A DNA stretch of 6,351 nt, taken from Nitrospirota bacterium. GTDB taxonomy: Bacteria; Nitrospirota; Thermodesulfovibrionia; Thermodesulfovibrionales; SM23-35. A model generated the notes under the pieces. That model was not told the DNA's origin, ran no database searches, and saw nothing but the letters and a program-made list of their open reading frames with translations. A program made the translations under genes and the position numbers. Shown in pieces: positions 1 to 6,090 of the stretch (position 1 is the first letter of the stretch; each line of letters begins with the position of its first letter). The stretch covers positions 1 through 6,351 of the forward strand of contig JAGSYM010000069.1 in NCBI GenBank assembly GCA_018262395.1. Direction: 5' to 3'.

Positions 1-2016
1 GATTTCCCGTTTCCTCCTGAAAACTCCTTTTATTTTTCCTGCGATGACAACTCCGGATGGTTCGATAACCTCTCCTTCCAGTGTTACATAGAACGATCGA
101 TAACCGGAGGAAACCAACTGAAGCGCTGTCTGGATATCTTTGACGATATAAACATCAGCAAGGATATTTTCAGCAACCTCCGAAAATTCCTCTTTCGTCT
201 TAATGTAATTCAGGGCCTTTCCCACTATCCCGGAGGGAGCATCCCTGTCTATATCAAGTGAAGGAGGATGAATAGGGATAAAAGAGGTTCTTCCCAACCC
301 CTTGTTTTTTAATAGTTTAATTGCATTCTCAATATCACTATACGACGACAATATGAAGGAATTCACCTTCTCTGCAAGGACGCTTTCTATTGACTTTTCA
401 TATTCATGTTCTATCTCGAATATGTCTGCAACTGAAGCGATAAGTTGGAAACTGAGATCAGCGGCCAGAAATTCTTTCGTTGTTTCGTCAAAAATTACCT
501 CATTGAGAGACTCAATTCTCGAAGTATATGATGCAAGTTCTTCTTTGTGTTTTGATAAGCTTTCCCTGAGATGCTCTATCCTGTCTTTATTGGCTGATAT
601 TTCGTTGACTTTTATAGCTTTTTGTTCTTTCAGAAGTAAAATCTCATTATTCGAACCGAGCAAACCTGACTCCATATTCCTTAAGGAAGTATCCAAATCT
701 GAAAGCACTTTCTTCACGTTTTCTGCATCCTTTATCGAAGATTCTTCCCTGTGTTTCAAGCCCTCAAGAGAAGTCTGCTGTCTGCTCTGCATGTTTCTCA
801 GACTGCTGAGTTCCTCTGAAATTTTGAAAACTTCCCTCCTCTTGCCTTCAAGAAGATCCTCATTCTCCATGAGATTATCTTCCAATTCCCGGAGGTGCTC
901 AGCCTTTTCACCAAGCAATTCCTTTTGCGTCTCAATATTTGCAACAAGATCTTTTTCAGCGGTTTCTAATTCTGCTCTGCGGATCGAAAACTCTTCTTCT
1001 TTTTTCGTATACTCTTCTTCCTGGTGATGAAGTTTAATAAGATATTCTCTGAAATTATCCCTTTCTGTCCTTGCCACTGCGATAGTCTTCTCCATCTCAG
1101 CAATCTCTTTTTCGAGATTCAGAAACGTGCTCTGGATCTGTTCTAAAATCTTTTCTTTTTCAAGGAGTTGAAGTTTTTTGGTTTCATTCTCATTCTCTAT
1201 CTTTGAAAGCCCGGACTTTTTGAGGGATTCTTCCTCCTTGAGAACATTATATTCGGAAGTAATATTATCGAGTGAAAGTTTAAGGGTCTGATAGTCTTGC
1301 TTCGCTATTTGTAATTCAATAGCATGAATTTCTGAGGTGAGTTTTTTATATTTCTCCGCTTTCTTTGCCAGTCGGTCCAGAAAACTGATCTGCTTTTTCA
1401 CCTCCACAATGATGTCATTTATCCTCTGAAGATTTGTCCTTGAAGATTCAAGCTTAGACATAGCCTCTTTTTTTCGCACATTGTATTTCATCACGCCGGC
1501 AACTTCTTCTATCAAAAATCTCCTTTCGAGAGGCTTAGCATTAAGAATTTCTGCTATTCTGTCCTGTTCGAGGATAGAATAGCTTTTCACTTCAAGCCCT
1601 GTATCAAGGAGAAGATCTTTAATATCCTTGAGTCTGCATTGACTCTTATTGAGCATATATTCGCTGTCGCCGGATCGGTAAAGGCGTCGTGTGACCGATA
1701 CGCTATCTGTCGAGACTTCAGAGCTTTCTTCAGTCCGGGGTTCCTGTGCGCTATTTATCCCTGACAACAACATCGTAACGTCAGCCATACCTTTTGGTTT
1801 TTTTGAAACAGAACCGTTGAAAATAATCTCCTCCATCTTTTCACCCCTCAGGCTTTTTGCACTCTGTTCTCCCAGAACCCAGCGGAATGCGTCGACGATA
1901 TTGCTCTTTCCGCATCCGTTGGGACCGACTATGCAGGTAATTCCAGGATGAAAATGGAAGGTTGTTCTATCTGCAAAGGATTTGAAGCCGATTAATTCAA
2001 GTTTTTCTACGCGCAT
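1..2016 (-). CDS. smc: Chromosome segregation protein SMC (N-terminal 672 residues; 3' end cut by window edge)
   Basis: SMC is the ATPase subunit of the bacterial SMC-ScpAB condensin; it forms ring-shaped dimers on the nucleoid that organise and separate newly replicated origins. The reading frame is open from an ATG at 2016 to the left edge. Residues 1-20 carry the family start (MRVEKLELIGFKSFADRTTF). Walker A is GPNGCGKS at residues 31-38, an Arg-finger-type segment (KSLRGEKMEEIIFNGS) lies near 54-69, and the Q-loop glutamine is Q151 in YSILEQD. A charged heptad-like coiled coil runs from about 180 to 515. The hinge follows at about 520-660, with the conserved GLGRTSFIP at 573-581 and a Gly-rich VTLEGEVIEPSG segment near 644. 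The hinge glycines are somewhat degenerate. A full protein is about 1150-1200 aa, so the second coiled-coil arm, the ABC signature motif and Walker B are missing only because of the window edge. No good Shine-Dalgarno precedes the ATG. The identification is near certain. Confidence 0.97.
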   Translation of the reverse strand, partial: MRVEKLELIGFKSFADRTTFHFHPGITCIVGPNGCGKSNIVDAFRWVLGEQSAKSLRGEKMEEIIFNGSVSKKPKGMADVTMLLSGINSAQEPRTEESSEVSTDSVSVTRRLYRSGDSEYMLNKSQCRLKDIKDLLLDTGLEVKSYSILEQDRIAEILNAKPLERRFLIEEVAGVMKYNVRKKEAMSKLESSRTNLQRINDIIVEVKKQISFLDRLAKKAEKYKKLTSEIHAIELQIAKQDYQTLKLSLDNITSEYNVLKEEESLKKSGLSKIENENETKKLQLLEKEKILEQIQSTFLNLEKEIAEMEKTIAVARTERDNFREYLIKLHHQEEEYTKKEEEFSIRRAELETAEKDLVANIETQKELLGEKAEHLRELEDNLMENEDLLEGKRREVFKISEELSSLRNMQSRQQTSLEGLKHREESSIKDAENVKKVLSDLDTSLRNMESGLLGSNNEILLLKEQKAIKVNEISANKDRIEHLRESLSKHKEELASYTSRIESLNEVIFDETTKEFLAADLSFQLIASVADIFEIEHEYEKSIESVLAEKVNSFILSSYSDIENAIKLLKNKGLGRTSFIPIHPPSLDIDRDAPSGIVGKALNYIKTKEEFSEVAENILADVYIVKDIQTALQLVSSGYRSFYVTLEGEVIEPSGVVIAGKIKGVFRRKREI

Positions 2017-2025
2017 TTCCCAAAT

Positions 2026-2054
2026 ACTATACAATAGTAGGGAATTGTAGACAA
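2026..2054 (-). promoter_or_regulatory. Putative sigma-70 promoter of smc
   Basis: On the minus strand there is a -35 like TTGTCT (2054-2049, four of six consensus bases), a 17-bp spacer, and a -10 TATAGT (2031-2026, five of six). Only nine bases separate the -10 from the smc ATG. Transcription would therefore begin about two or three bases before the start codon, giving an almost leaderless mRNA, which agrees with the lack of a clear Shine-Dalgarno. This is a match by eye; the start site is inferred. Confidence 0.5.
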
Positions 2055-2085
2055 GATAATTTTATACCAAAAAAAAGATATTGCG

Positions 2086-2237
2086 TGTCAGGCATATGTG
2101 CAGAAAAAGCTCTTGGGCAACACTTTTGTGAGCGCTTACATTCGTCAAATATGGTGCACAGTTTCAGCACATCAATCATATAACTGTACTAACGCAAATC
2201 CTGCTTTCAAGAGGTCTTGATGCATTTGTGCCTGACA
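2086..2237. repeat. Possible small element bounded by imperfect inverted repeats (MITE-like)
   Basis: The 17 bases at 2086-2102 (TGTCAGGCATATGTGCA) match the reverse complement of 2221-2237 at 14 of 17 positions, with the outer nine bases (TGTCAGGCA) identical. The arms bound a 152-bp segment without a gene, the right size for a non-autonomous miniature element or a decayed insertion sequence. I could not find a convincing target-site duplication, so it may simply be an inverted repeat. A short stem, TCAAGA/TCTTGA, lies inside at 2207-2220. Confidence 0.35.
2127..2140. promoter_or_regulatory. LacI/CcpA-type operator-like palindrome
   Basis: TGTGAGCGCTTACA fits the cre consensus TGWNANCGNTNWCA at every fixed position and has the central CG typical of LacI-family operators. 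It lies about 110 bp upstream of the smc start and over 70 bp upstream of the proposed smc -35. A chance match in a window this size is unlikely but possible, and no regulator gene is visible here. Confidence 0.3.
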
Positions 2238-2303
2238 TATTCTTTCTTAAAGTGCATTGTATGGGTTCACTGATCAAAACCGGAGATTTTTTGATTCCAC
2301 TTT

Positions 2304-2319
2304 TGTTCCACGTGGAACA
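2304..2319. promoter_or_regulatory. parS: parS-type centromere site (ParB/Spo0J binding palindrome)
   Basis: TGTTCCACGTGGAACA is a perfect 16-bp palindrome, extended to 18 bp by flanking T and A (2303-2320). It follows the chromosomal parS pattern TGTTNCACGTGNAACA, conserved from Bacillus to Pseudomonas. ParB binds parS, clamps onto DNA with CTP, spreads, and recruits SMC condensin; such sites cluster near the replication origin. This one lies 288 bp upstream of the smc start codon in non-coding DNA. The sequence match is direct; function in this organism is inferred, and parA/parB are not in the window. Confidence 0.85.
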
Positions 2320-2510
2320 ATAGAAAAATGCGTTGATACGTTCGTCCATAATATTATTTAGCCCATAGTACTCGTAAATCATGCTTACAGAAACAGAACA
2401 AAGTATCTTTGCTCATTCTCGCTCTAAACACTATATCCCATCAATGTTCAATGAAATTTATGCGGGAAATAGGTTAAAATCTAACCAGGTTTCTGAAAAC
2501 GTATGTTCAT

Positions 2511-2581
2511 GTCATACCGAACTTGTATCGGAATCTCTAACCTACTGTTTTTATGAGATGCTGAAACAAGTTCAGCATGCA
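2511..2581. repeat. REP/MITE-like imperfect palindromic repeat
   Basis: The left arm at 2511-2537 begins GTCATACCGAACTTG and the right arm at 2555-2581 ends AAGTTCAGCATGCA. The arms agree at about 20 of 27 positions when one is reverse-complemented. Each arm also contains its own small hairpin: CCGA/TCGG on the left (2517-2531) and CTGAA/TTCAG on the right (2561-2575). Elements with GAACTTG...GAGATGCTGAAACAAGTTCAG wording are scattered in many bacterial genomes. The right end contains the ATG at 2577, an unlikely alternative start for the downstream gene. Confidence 0.65.
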
Positions 2582-2629
2582 AAGTGTCTTTAAAGGAGAC
2601 TTTTTTCAGCAACCTGCAAATGAAAAAGT

Positions 2630-2634
2630 GGGGG
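2630..2634 (+). promoter_or_regulatory. Ribosome binding site choosing the ATG at 2640
   Basis: GGGGG, five bases before the ATG at 2640, can pair with the anti-Shine-Dalgarno CCUCC with one G-U pair. The in-frame ATG at 2577 has no such site and lies in a repeat, so the shorter protein is preferred. Confidence 0.5.
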
Positions 2635-2639
2635 ATTAC

Positions 2640-3179
2640 ATGGAAGAACGCGAGAAATTAATACAGGAGAAAATTGCGGAGAAGGAAAAAATTGAATGGA
2701 TGCAGACTCTTGGTGTTCGACATCTTGTTTATGAGATACTTACCAAAGAAAAAGGGTTTTATCCCCAGGATATACAAATCAATCCTCAATTTCAGCTAAA
2801 ATTGAGTACCTGTGAAGCTACAGTAGGAATCGATTTTGTGATCACCTATGATGACACAAGCTTTATGGTCGTCAGATGTGTATCATCGGGGGTTGAACCC
2901 TGGGGGAGATATATCATTGCATTTGCCAGAGCAATCATTGATTATCAAATACCTTATGCCACAGTTACTGATGGTGAGAAAGTTAAAATATTTGATACTT
3001 TCAGCGGTGCCCTCATAAAAGACTCGATCCAGGAGTTTTTTACTCGCCAAGAGGCAGCGAGTCTGATGAAGAATTTTCAGAAAATCCCCTGCCCGGGAAA
3101 ACGGATTGAGAAAGAAAAGAGAATAATTTACGCCTTCGAAGGTATAAAACATGCTCCAGATAAGCAAGGCGATGCTTGA
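2640..3179 (+). CDS. Type I restriction HsdR N-terminal-like protein lacking the ExK nuclease residues
   Basis: This 179-aa protein resembles the small stand-alone family annotated as type I restriction enzyme R protein N-terminal domain (HSDR_N_2-like); its role is unknown. An acidic/basic helix (1-20) is followed by a core with the order of the PD-(D/E)xK fold: a helix with YEILTKEKGFYPQDI (31-45), a beta-hairpin with D65 in GIDFVITYDD, the strand MVVRC (76-80), a long helix (88-101), then IPYATVTDGEKVKIFDTFSG (104-123), matching the usual 'P-a-x-x-TDG...h-D' ending. Where active nucleases have E-x-K this protein has R79-C80-V81, so it should not cleave DNA; a binding or structural role is possible. 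The C-terminal tail (150-179) is basic. No methylase or specificity subunit is nearby, so it is not part of a visible restriction system. Alone on the plus strand, it converges on the YceI gene with a 29-bp gap. A start at 2577 would add 21 residues but runs into a repeat. Confidence 0.75.
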   Translation: MEEREKLIQEKIAEKEKIEWMQTLGVRHLVYEILTKEKGFYPQDIQINPQFQLKLSTCEATVGIDFVITYDDTSFMVVRCVSSGVEPWGRYIIAFARAIIDYQIPYATVTDGEKVKIFDTFSGALIKDSIQEFFTRQEAASLMKNFQKIPCPGKRIEKEKRIIYAFEGIKHAPDKQGDA

Positions 3180-3208
3180 TTTGCTATATTTATCAATGAA
3201 TTAGCTAA

Positions 3209-3739
3209 TTACTCTGCATGCAAATCCGCCTCTATTTCGAGGATAATAAGGATTTCTCTCCCAACCATTACTCCACCGCTCTCCAAAGGCACATTCCACA
3301 TAATGTTATAATCTTCGCGATTAATTGAAATACTCGCCGTAAAACCTGTGCTGATCTCACCGTAGGGGCTTTTTTCAGGTCCTGAGCAGTTTGCCGCAAA
3401 AGTAATTTGTTTTGTGATTCCATGGATAGTAATTTTGCCCGTGATTCTTAATCCCTTTTCTCCGGCGCCTTCGGCATGAGTACTCTTGAACACTATGTGA
3501 GGGAACTTCTCCACGTCAAGGAAGTCAGGACTGCGGAGATGATCATCTCTTTTCTTAATGCCGGTATAAATTCCTGAAGCATCAATCACTACTTCAACAG
3601 AAGATCGGGATAAATCATCCGGATCAAACGTAAGCGTACCGCTTACCTTATTAAACTGCCCCCTCACGTCTGCAACCATCATATGCCGAACTGCAAAGGC
3701 TGCAACCGAATGATCCGGATCTATTACCCACTTTCCCAT
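3209..3739 (-). CDS. YceI family protein (lipocalin-like isoprenoid-binding fold)
   Basis: This 176-aa protein has the usual YceI length and pattern throughout. The N-terminus is WVIDPDHSVAAFAVRHMM (4-21) with VRGQFNKVSGTL just after it. The middle has the family block IDASGIYTGIKKRDDHLRSP (51-70) with FLDVEKFPHIVFKSTH, then GKITIHGITKQITF. The C-terminus has INREDYNIMWN (about 139-149) and a final beta-strand (ILIILEIEADL). Structurally known YceI proteins form an extended lipocalin-like barrel that binds long polyprenyl chains such as quinone-type lipids. Many are periplasmic, but this one starts MGKWVIDPDHS with no signal peptide, so it is probably cytoplasmic. The start is supported by a GGGAGGT Shine-Dalgarno at 3750-3744, four bases before the ATG. 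The gene lies 124 bp downstream of the propeller lipoprotein gene on the same strand. Its physiological ligand is unknown. Confidence 0.93.
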   Translation of the reverse strand: MGKWVIDPDHSVAAFAVRHMMVADVRGQFNKVSGTLTFDPDDLSRSSVEVVIDASGIYTGIKKRDDHLRSPDFLDVEKFPHIVFKSTHAEGAGEKGLRITGKITIHGITKQITFAANCSGPEKSPYGEISTGFTASISINREDYNIMWNVPLESGGVMVGREILIILEIEADLHAE

Positions 3740-3863
3740 ACCTACCTCCCATCACCTTTAAATATTGTCTTAATGGTGCTCATATGTGATCACTGAGATC
3801 TGACATAACGACGCCTTCTGATTGATCAAGATTAGTCTGTATACGTACTGTCATAATCCCTTC

Positions 3864-5603
3864 TCAACGGGTCTCCAGAGCTAAGCCACTTGCAAGACTC
3901 AGATTTGTAGAACTCCCCGAAATCGTTCTCAGAGGAGCCACGTTGCCATCGGCAGTCCTTGAAAAAACGGTGATGGACTCAATATTTGCCACATAAATCT
4001 CATCTCGTTCAGTATCAATGGCTATACCGTCCGCCCCACGTAAACCAGTAGAGCTCCCTGAAATTGTTCTCAGAGGAGCCACGTTGCCATCGGCAGTCCT
4101 TGAAAAAACAGTGATGGTAACAGTCGGTTGTCCGATTGGGGAAGGGGAAGGCTGAAAATTCATAACAAATAACTCATTGTGAACAAAATCAACAGCAACA
4201 CTTTGTGGACCAATCAATCCCGTTGCAGTTCCAGAGATAGTCCTGAGCGGAGCCACGTTGCCATCAGCAGTCCTTGAAAAAACAGTTACCGAGTTACTGA
4301 CCCTGTTCGCCGAAAAGATCTCATTGTTCATGGAATCAACTCCTATGCCATTGAGCCCATTGTGTAGCCCAGTTGAAGTGCCGGCGATAGTCCTCAGTGG
4401 CATAACATTACCGCTATCTGTCGTCGGATAGGCGGTGATGGAATAATTTCTGCTATTTGCAACAAAAATCTCCCCATGAACGGTATCGGTTGCTACCTGA
4501 GATGGCCAGTTTAAACCTGTTACCAAAACTCCGGATATAGTCCTGAGCGGAGCTACGTTCCCATTGGCTGTCGTTGGATAGAAAGAAATGGAATCATTTT
4601 GACTATTGGGCACCAAGACCTCGTTGTGAACAGAATCGATTGCAAGGCCGTTTGGTTGTTCTAACCCAGTTAAATCTCCCGAAATTATTCTCAGCGGAGC
4701 TTCATTGCCATTAGCAGTTCTCGCAAAAACCCTTAAAGCCATGTTGGAGTAGTCGGCAACAAAAATCTCGTCGTTGACAGAATCAATCGCGATGCCGTTT
4801 GGTCGTGCTATGCCTGTGGAACCTCCCGAAATCGTTCTCAGCGGAGCCACGTTTCCATTCGCATTCCTCGGATACACCGTGACTCCCTGATCATTGCCTA
4901 CGAATATCTCATTGTTCAAAGTATCCACTGTTACTGTTGTTGAGAATTTTATGCCTGTGGAATCTCCTGCAATCGTTCTAAAAGGAGCAACATTGCCATT
5001 GGCAGTCCTCGCATAGACCGTAACCGTACCGTCTGCACCAAGATTTGTCGCAAACACTTCATTATTAAGCGTATCAATCGCTATGCCTCCTGGACCATTT
5101 AGCCCTGTGGAATCCCCTGCAATCGTCCTCAAAGGAGCAACATTGCCATTCGCAGTCCTCGCATAGACAGCGATGGAGTTATTAATATTTGCCACAAAGA
5201 TTTCATTGTTAACAGAATCAACAGCAAGCCTGTGTGGTAGGTCTAACCCCGTTAATGGTCCCGAGATGGTTCTCAATGGATTCACATTTCCACTATCACT
5301 CCTCGCATATACAGTGATGGAGTCCCTTAATGGATTACACACAAAAATCTCATTATGGGTAATGTCGATTGCGATACCGCTTGGCGAACTGAGGCCGGTT
5401 AAATCACCAAAAGTCCTGGATGGAGTTACGTCGCCTTTCAGTGATGCATCGAACACTGAAATTTGGTTGAGAACGGGGTTGGCAACAAAGAGATCACCGG
5501 CCAAAGGTTGGGGAGGTACTTTTTTTTCATCTCCATCACCGCATGAAATAAGCAAAACTAAAAACCAAAAAAGGATTGTAAACCGTGACATGAACCTTAT
5601 CAT
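3864..5603 (-). CDS. Predicted lipoprotein with eleven-repeat beta-propeller (NHL/YncE-like)
   Basis: The 579-aa product starts at the ATG at 5603, which has a strong AAGGAGG eight bases upstream; a start at 5654 would add 17 residues ahead of the signal peptide and is unlikely. Residues 1-21 form a lipoprotein signal peptide: basic MIRFMSRF, a hydrophobic stretch, and lipobox L-I-S-C with Cys21 as the lipidated residue; Gly follows, so there is no Asp+2 inner-membrane signal. After a short linker come tandem ~48-aa repeats starting near residues 57, 105, 153, 203, 250, 299, 348, 398, 448, 506 and 553. Each reads roughly GNVAPLRTISG-x-STGL-x-x-P-x-GIAIDS-x-NNEIFVAN-x-x-x-SITVYARTAN, giving four beta-strands per unit. 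The first unit begins with only the last two strands and the final one ends after the first two, as in ring-closing ('velcro') propellers. Repeat nine (448-505) carries a Pro/Ser-rich insert. It probably faces the periplasm or surface; ligand and role are unknown. Confidence 0.85.
   Translation of the reverse strand: MIRFMSRFTILFWFLVLLISCGDGDEKKVPPQPLAGDLFVANPVLNQISVFDASLKGDVTPSRTFGDLTGLSSPSGIAIDITHNEIFVCNPLRDSITVYARSDSGNVNPLRTISGPLTGLDLPHRLAVDSVNNEIFVANINNSIAVYARTANGNVAPLRTIAGDSTGLNGPGGIAIDTLNNEVFATNLGADGTVTVYARTANGNVAPFRTIAGDSTGIKFSTTVTVDTLNNEIFVGNDQGVTVYPRNANGNVAPLRTISGGSTGIARPNGIAIDSVNDEIFVADYSNMALRVFARTANGNEAPLRIISGDLTGLEQPNGLAIDSVHNEVLVPNSQNDSISFYPTTANGNVAPLRTISGVLVTGLNWPSQVATDTVHGEIFVANSRNYSITAYPTTDSGNVMPLRTIAGTSTGLHNGLNGIGVDSMNNEIFSANRVSNSVTVFSRTADGNVAPLRTISGTATGLIGPQSVAVDFVHNELFVMNFQPSPSPIGQPTVTITVFSRTADGNVAPLRTISGSSTGLRGADGIAIDTERDEIYVANIESITVFSRTADGNVAPLRTISGSSTNLSLASGLALETR
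3925..4109. repeat. Near-identical DNA repeats inside the propeller gene
   Basis: A 44-bp block at 3925-3968 is repeated without change at 4066-4109, 141 bp away, which is exactly one 47-codon repeat unit. A related copy lies near 4232-4277 with a few changes. The blocks encode RTADGNVAPLRTI-type segments of the last repeats. Copies farther upstream in the gene differ more, so duplication at the 3' end looks most recent. Confidence 0.85.
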
Positions 5604-5611
5604 GCTATTGT

Positions 5612-5618
5612 CCTCCTT
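5612..5618 (-). promoter_or_regulatory. Strong Shine-Dalgarno fixing the propeller lipoprotein start
   Basis: AAGGAGG on the minus strand, eight bases before the ATG at 5603, selects the start that puts the signal peptide at the very N-terminus. The upstream in-frame ATG at 5654 has no comparable site. Confidence 0.85.
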
Positions 5619-5764
5619 ATTTATATAAAGGCTCAGAACTCTTTGTAAATTCACCCCAGCTGAGGTATCCCGCGATTAATCTTAGCAAGTGCCTTGAAAA
5701 ATATCTATGCCTGCGTTAAGGTTGGCAGTTTGAGAAGAGTATTTTTGAAAGTCATCGAAAATAA

Positions 5765-5840
<76 letters not shown>

Positions 5841-5857
5841 ACTTGACGGAGAAGAAG

Positions 5858-5931
5858 CGCGCCTGAGAGGATTCGAACCTCCGACCCTCGGCTCCGGAGG
5901 CCGATGCTCTAATCCACTGAGCTACAGGCGC
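5858..5931 (-). tRNA. tRNA-Arg (anticodon CCG)
   Basis: The acceptor stem GCGCCTG pairs perfectly with CAGGCGC. The D-arm has AGCTCAGTGGATTAGAGC, the anticodon stem is TCGGC/GCCGA with loop CTCCGGA, giving CCG for CGG codons, and the T-arm is GGAGG TTCGAAT CCTCT. The discriminator is G. The bases after it read CTT, so CCA is not encoded and must be added by the nucleotidyltransferase, unlike the Lys and His genes on either side. It lies 17 bp from tRNA-Lys, so the two are probably co-transcribed. Confidence 0.96.
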
Positions 5932-6013
5932 ATCCGAGAAACAGTTATAGGCAATATTTACTAACGTTCTAACTTCTGATGTACGACCCTAAATTCCACT
6001 CACGGAATTCAGT

Positions 6014-6090
6014 TGGGGTGAGTGAGGGGACTCGAACCCCCAACACCTGGAGCCACAGTCCAGTGCTCTGACCATTGAGCTACACCCACC
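6014..6090 (-). tRNA. tRNA-His (anticodon GTG)
   Basis: The acceptor stem GTGGGTG pairs with CACTCAC (one G-U). An extra 5' G (6090) lies opposite discriminator C (6017), the identity pair required by histidyl-tRNA synthetase. The anticodon stem CTGGA/TCCAG encloses the loop CTGTGGC, giving GTG for His codons. The T-arm is GGGGG TTCGAGT CCCCT. The CCA end is encoded (6016-6014). An 82-bp spacer separates it from tRNA-Arg(CCG). Confidence 0.97.

Larger units (their letters stand above)
2017..2639. other. 623-bp intergenic region between divergent smc and the HsdR-N-like gene
   Basis: No convincing protein gene is seen here. Short open frames exist on both strands (2176-2382 minus, 2381-2593 plus), but they lack ribosome binding sites. 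The first runs through the parS palindrome and the second through a palindromic repeat, so both look like chance frames. The region holds the smc promoter, a cre-like palindrome, an inverted-repeat-bounded segment, the parS-like site and a two-armed palindromic repeat. No cluster of DnaA boxes was found, so it is not an obvious replication origin. Confidence 0.7.

Noticed and set aside
302..1027. Plus-strand open frame of 241 codons, and another at 1691-1951
   Set aside because: Both lie opposite the smc reading frame, which is fully open and strongly conserved; their Ser/Phe-rich products reflect the antisense of coiled-coil codons.
2176..2382. Minus-strand open frame of 68 codons
   Set aside because: No ribosome binding site or recognisable motif, and it reads through the parS palindrome and part of the inverted-repeat segment.
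2381..2593. Plus-strand open frame of 70 codons
   Set aside because: Its last third is the palindromic repeat (HTELVSES...LKQVQHA-type wording), a known source of false small proteins; no ribosome binding site.
2640..3179. Restriction-modification or defence system
   Set aside because: The HsdR-like protein lacks ExK residues and there is no helicase domain, methylase or specificity subunit nearby.
3180..3208. Short palindrome ATTAGCTAAT between the convergent genes as a terminator
   Set aside because: The stem is only five weak base pairs with no loop or U-tract; it does not look like an intrinsic terminator.
5173..5628. Plus-strand open frame of 151 codons
   Set aside because: It is the antisense shadow of the propeller repeats and signal peptide region.
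5620..5649. Promoter-like TTTACA (5649-5644) and TATAAA (5625-5620), 18 bp apart, before the propeller gene
   Set aside because: The implied start site near 5613 falls inside the Shine-Dalgarno at 5618-5612 and would remove part of it, so this is probably just AT-rich sequence; the real promoter is not identified.
5654..5665. Near-palindrome CCCCAGCTGAGG as an operator or tRNA terminator
   Set aside because: Short, one mismatched pair, no T-run, and no repeat of it elsewhere in the window.
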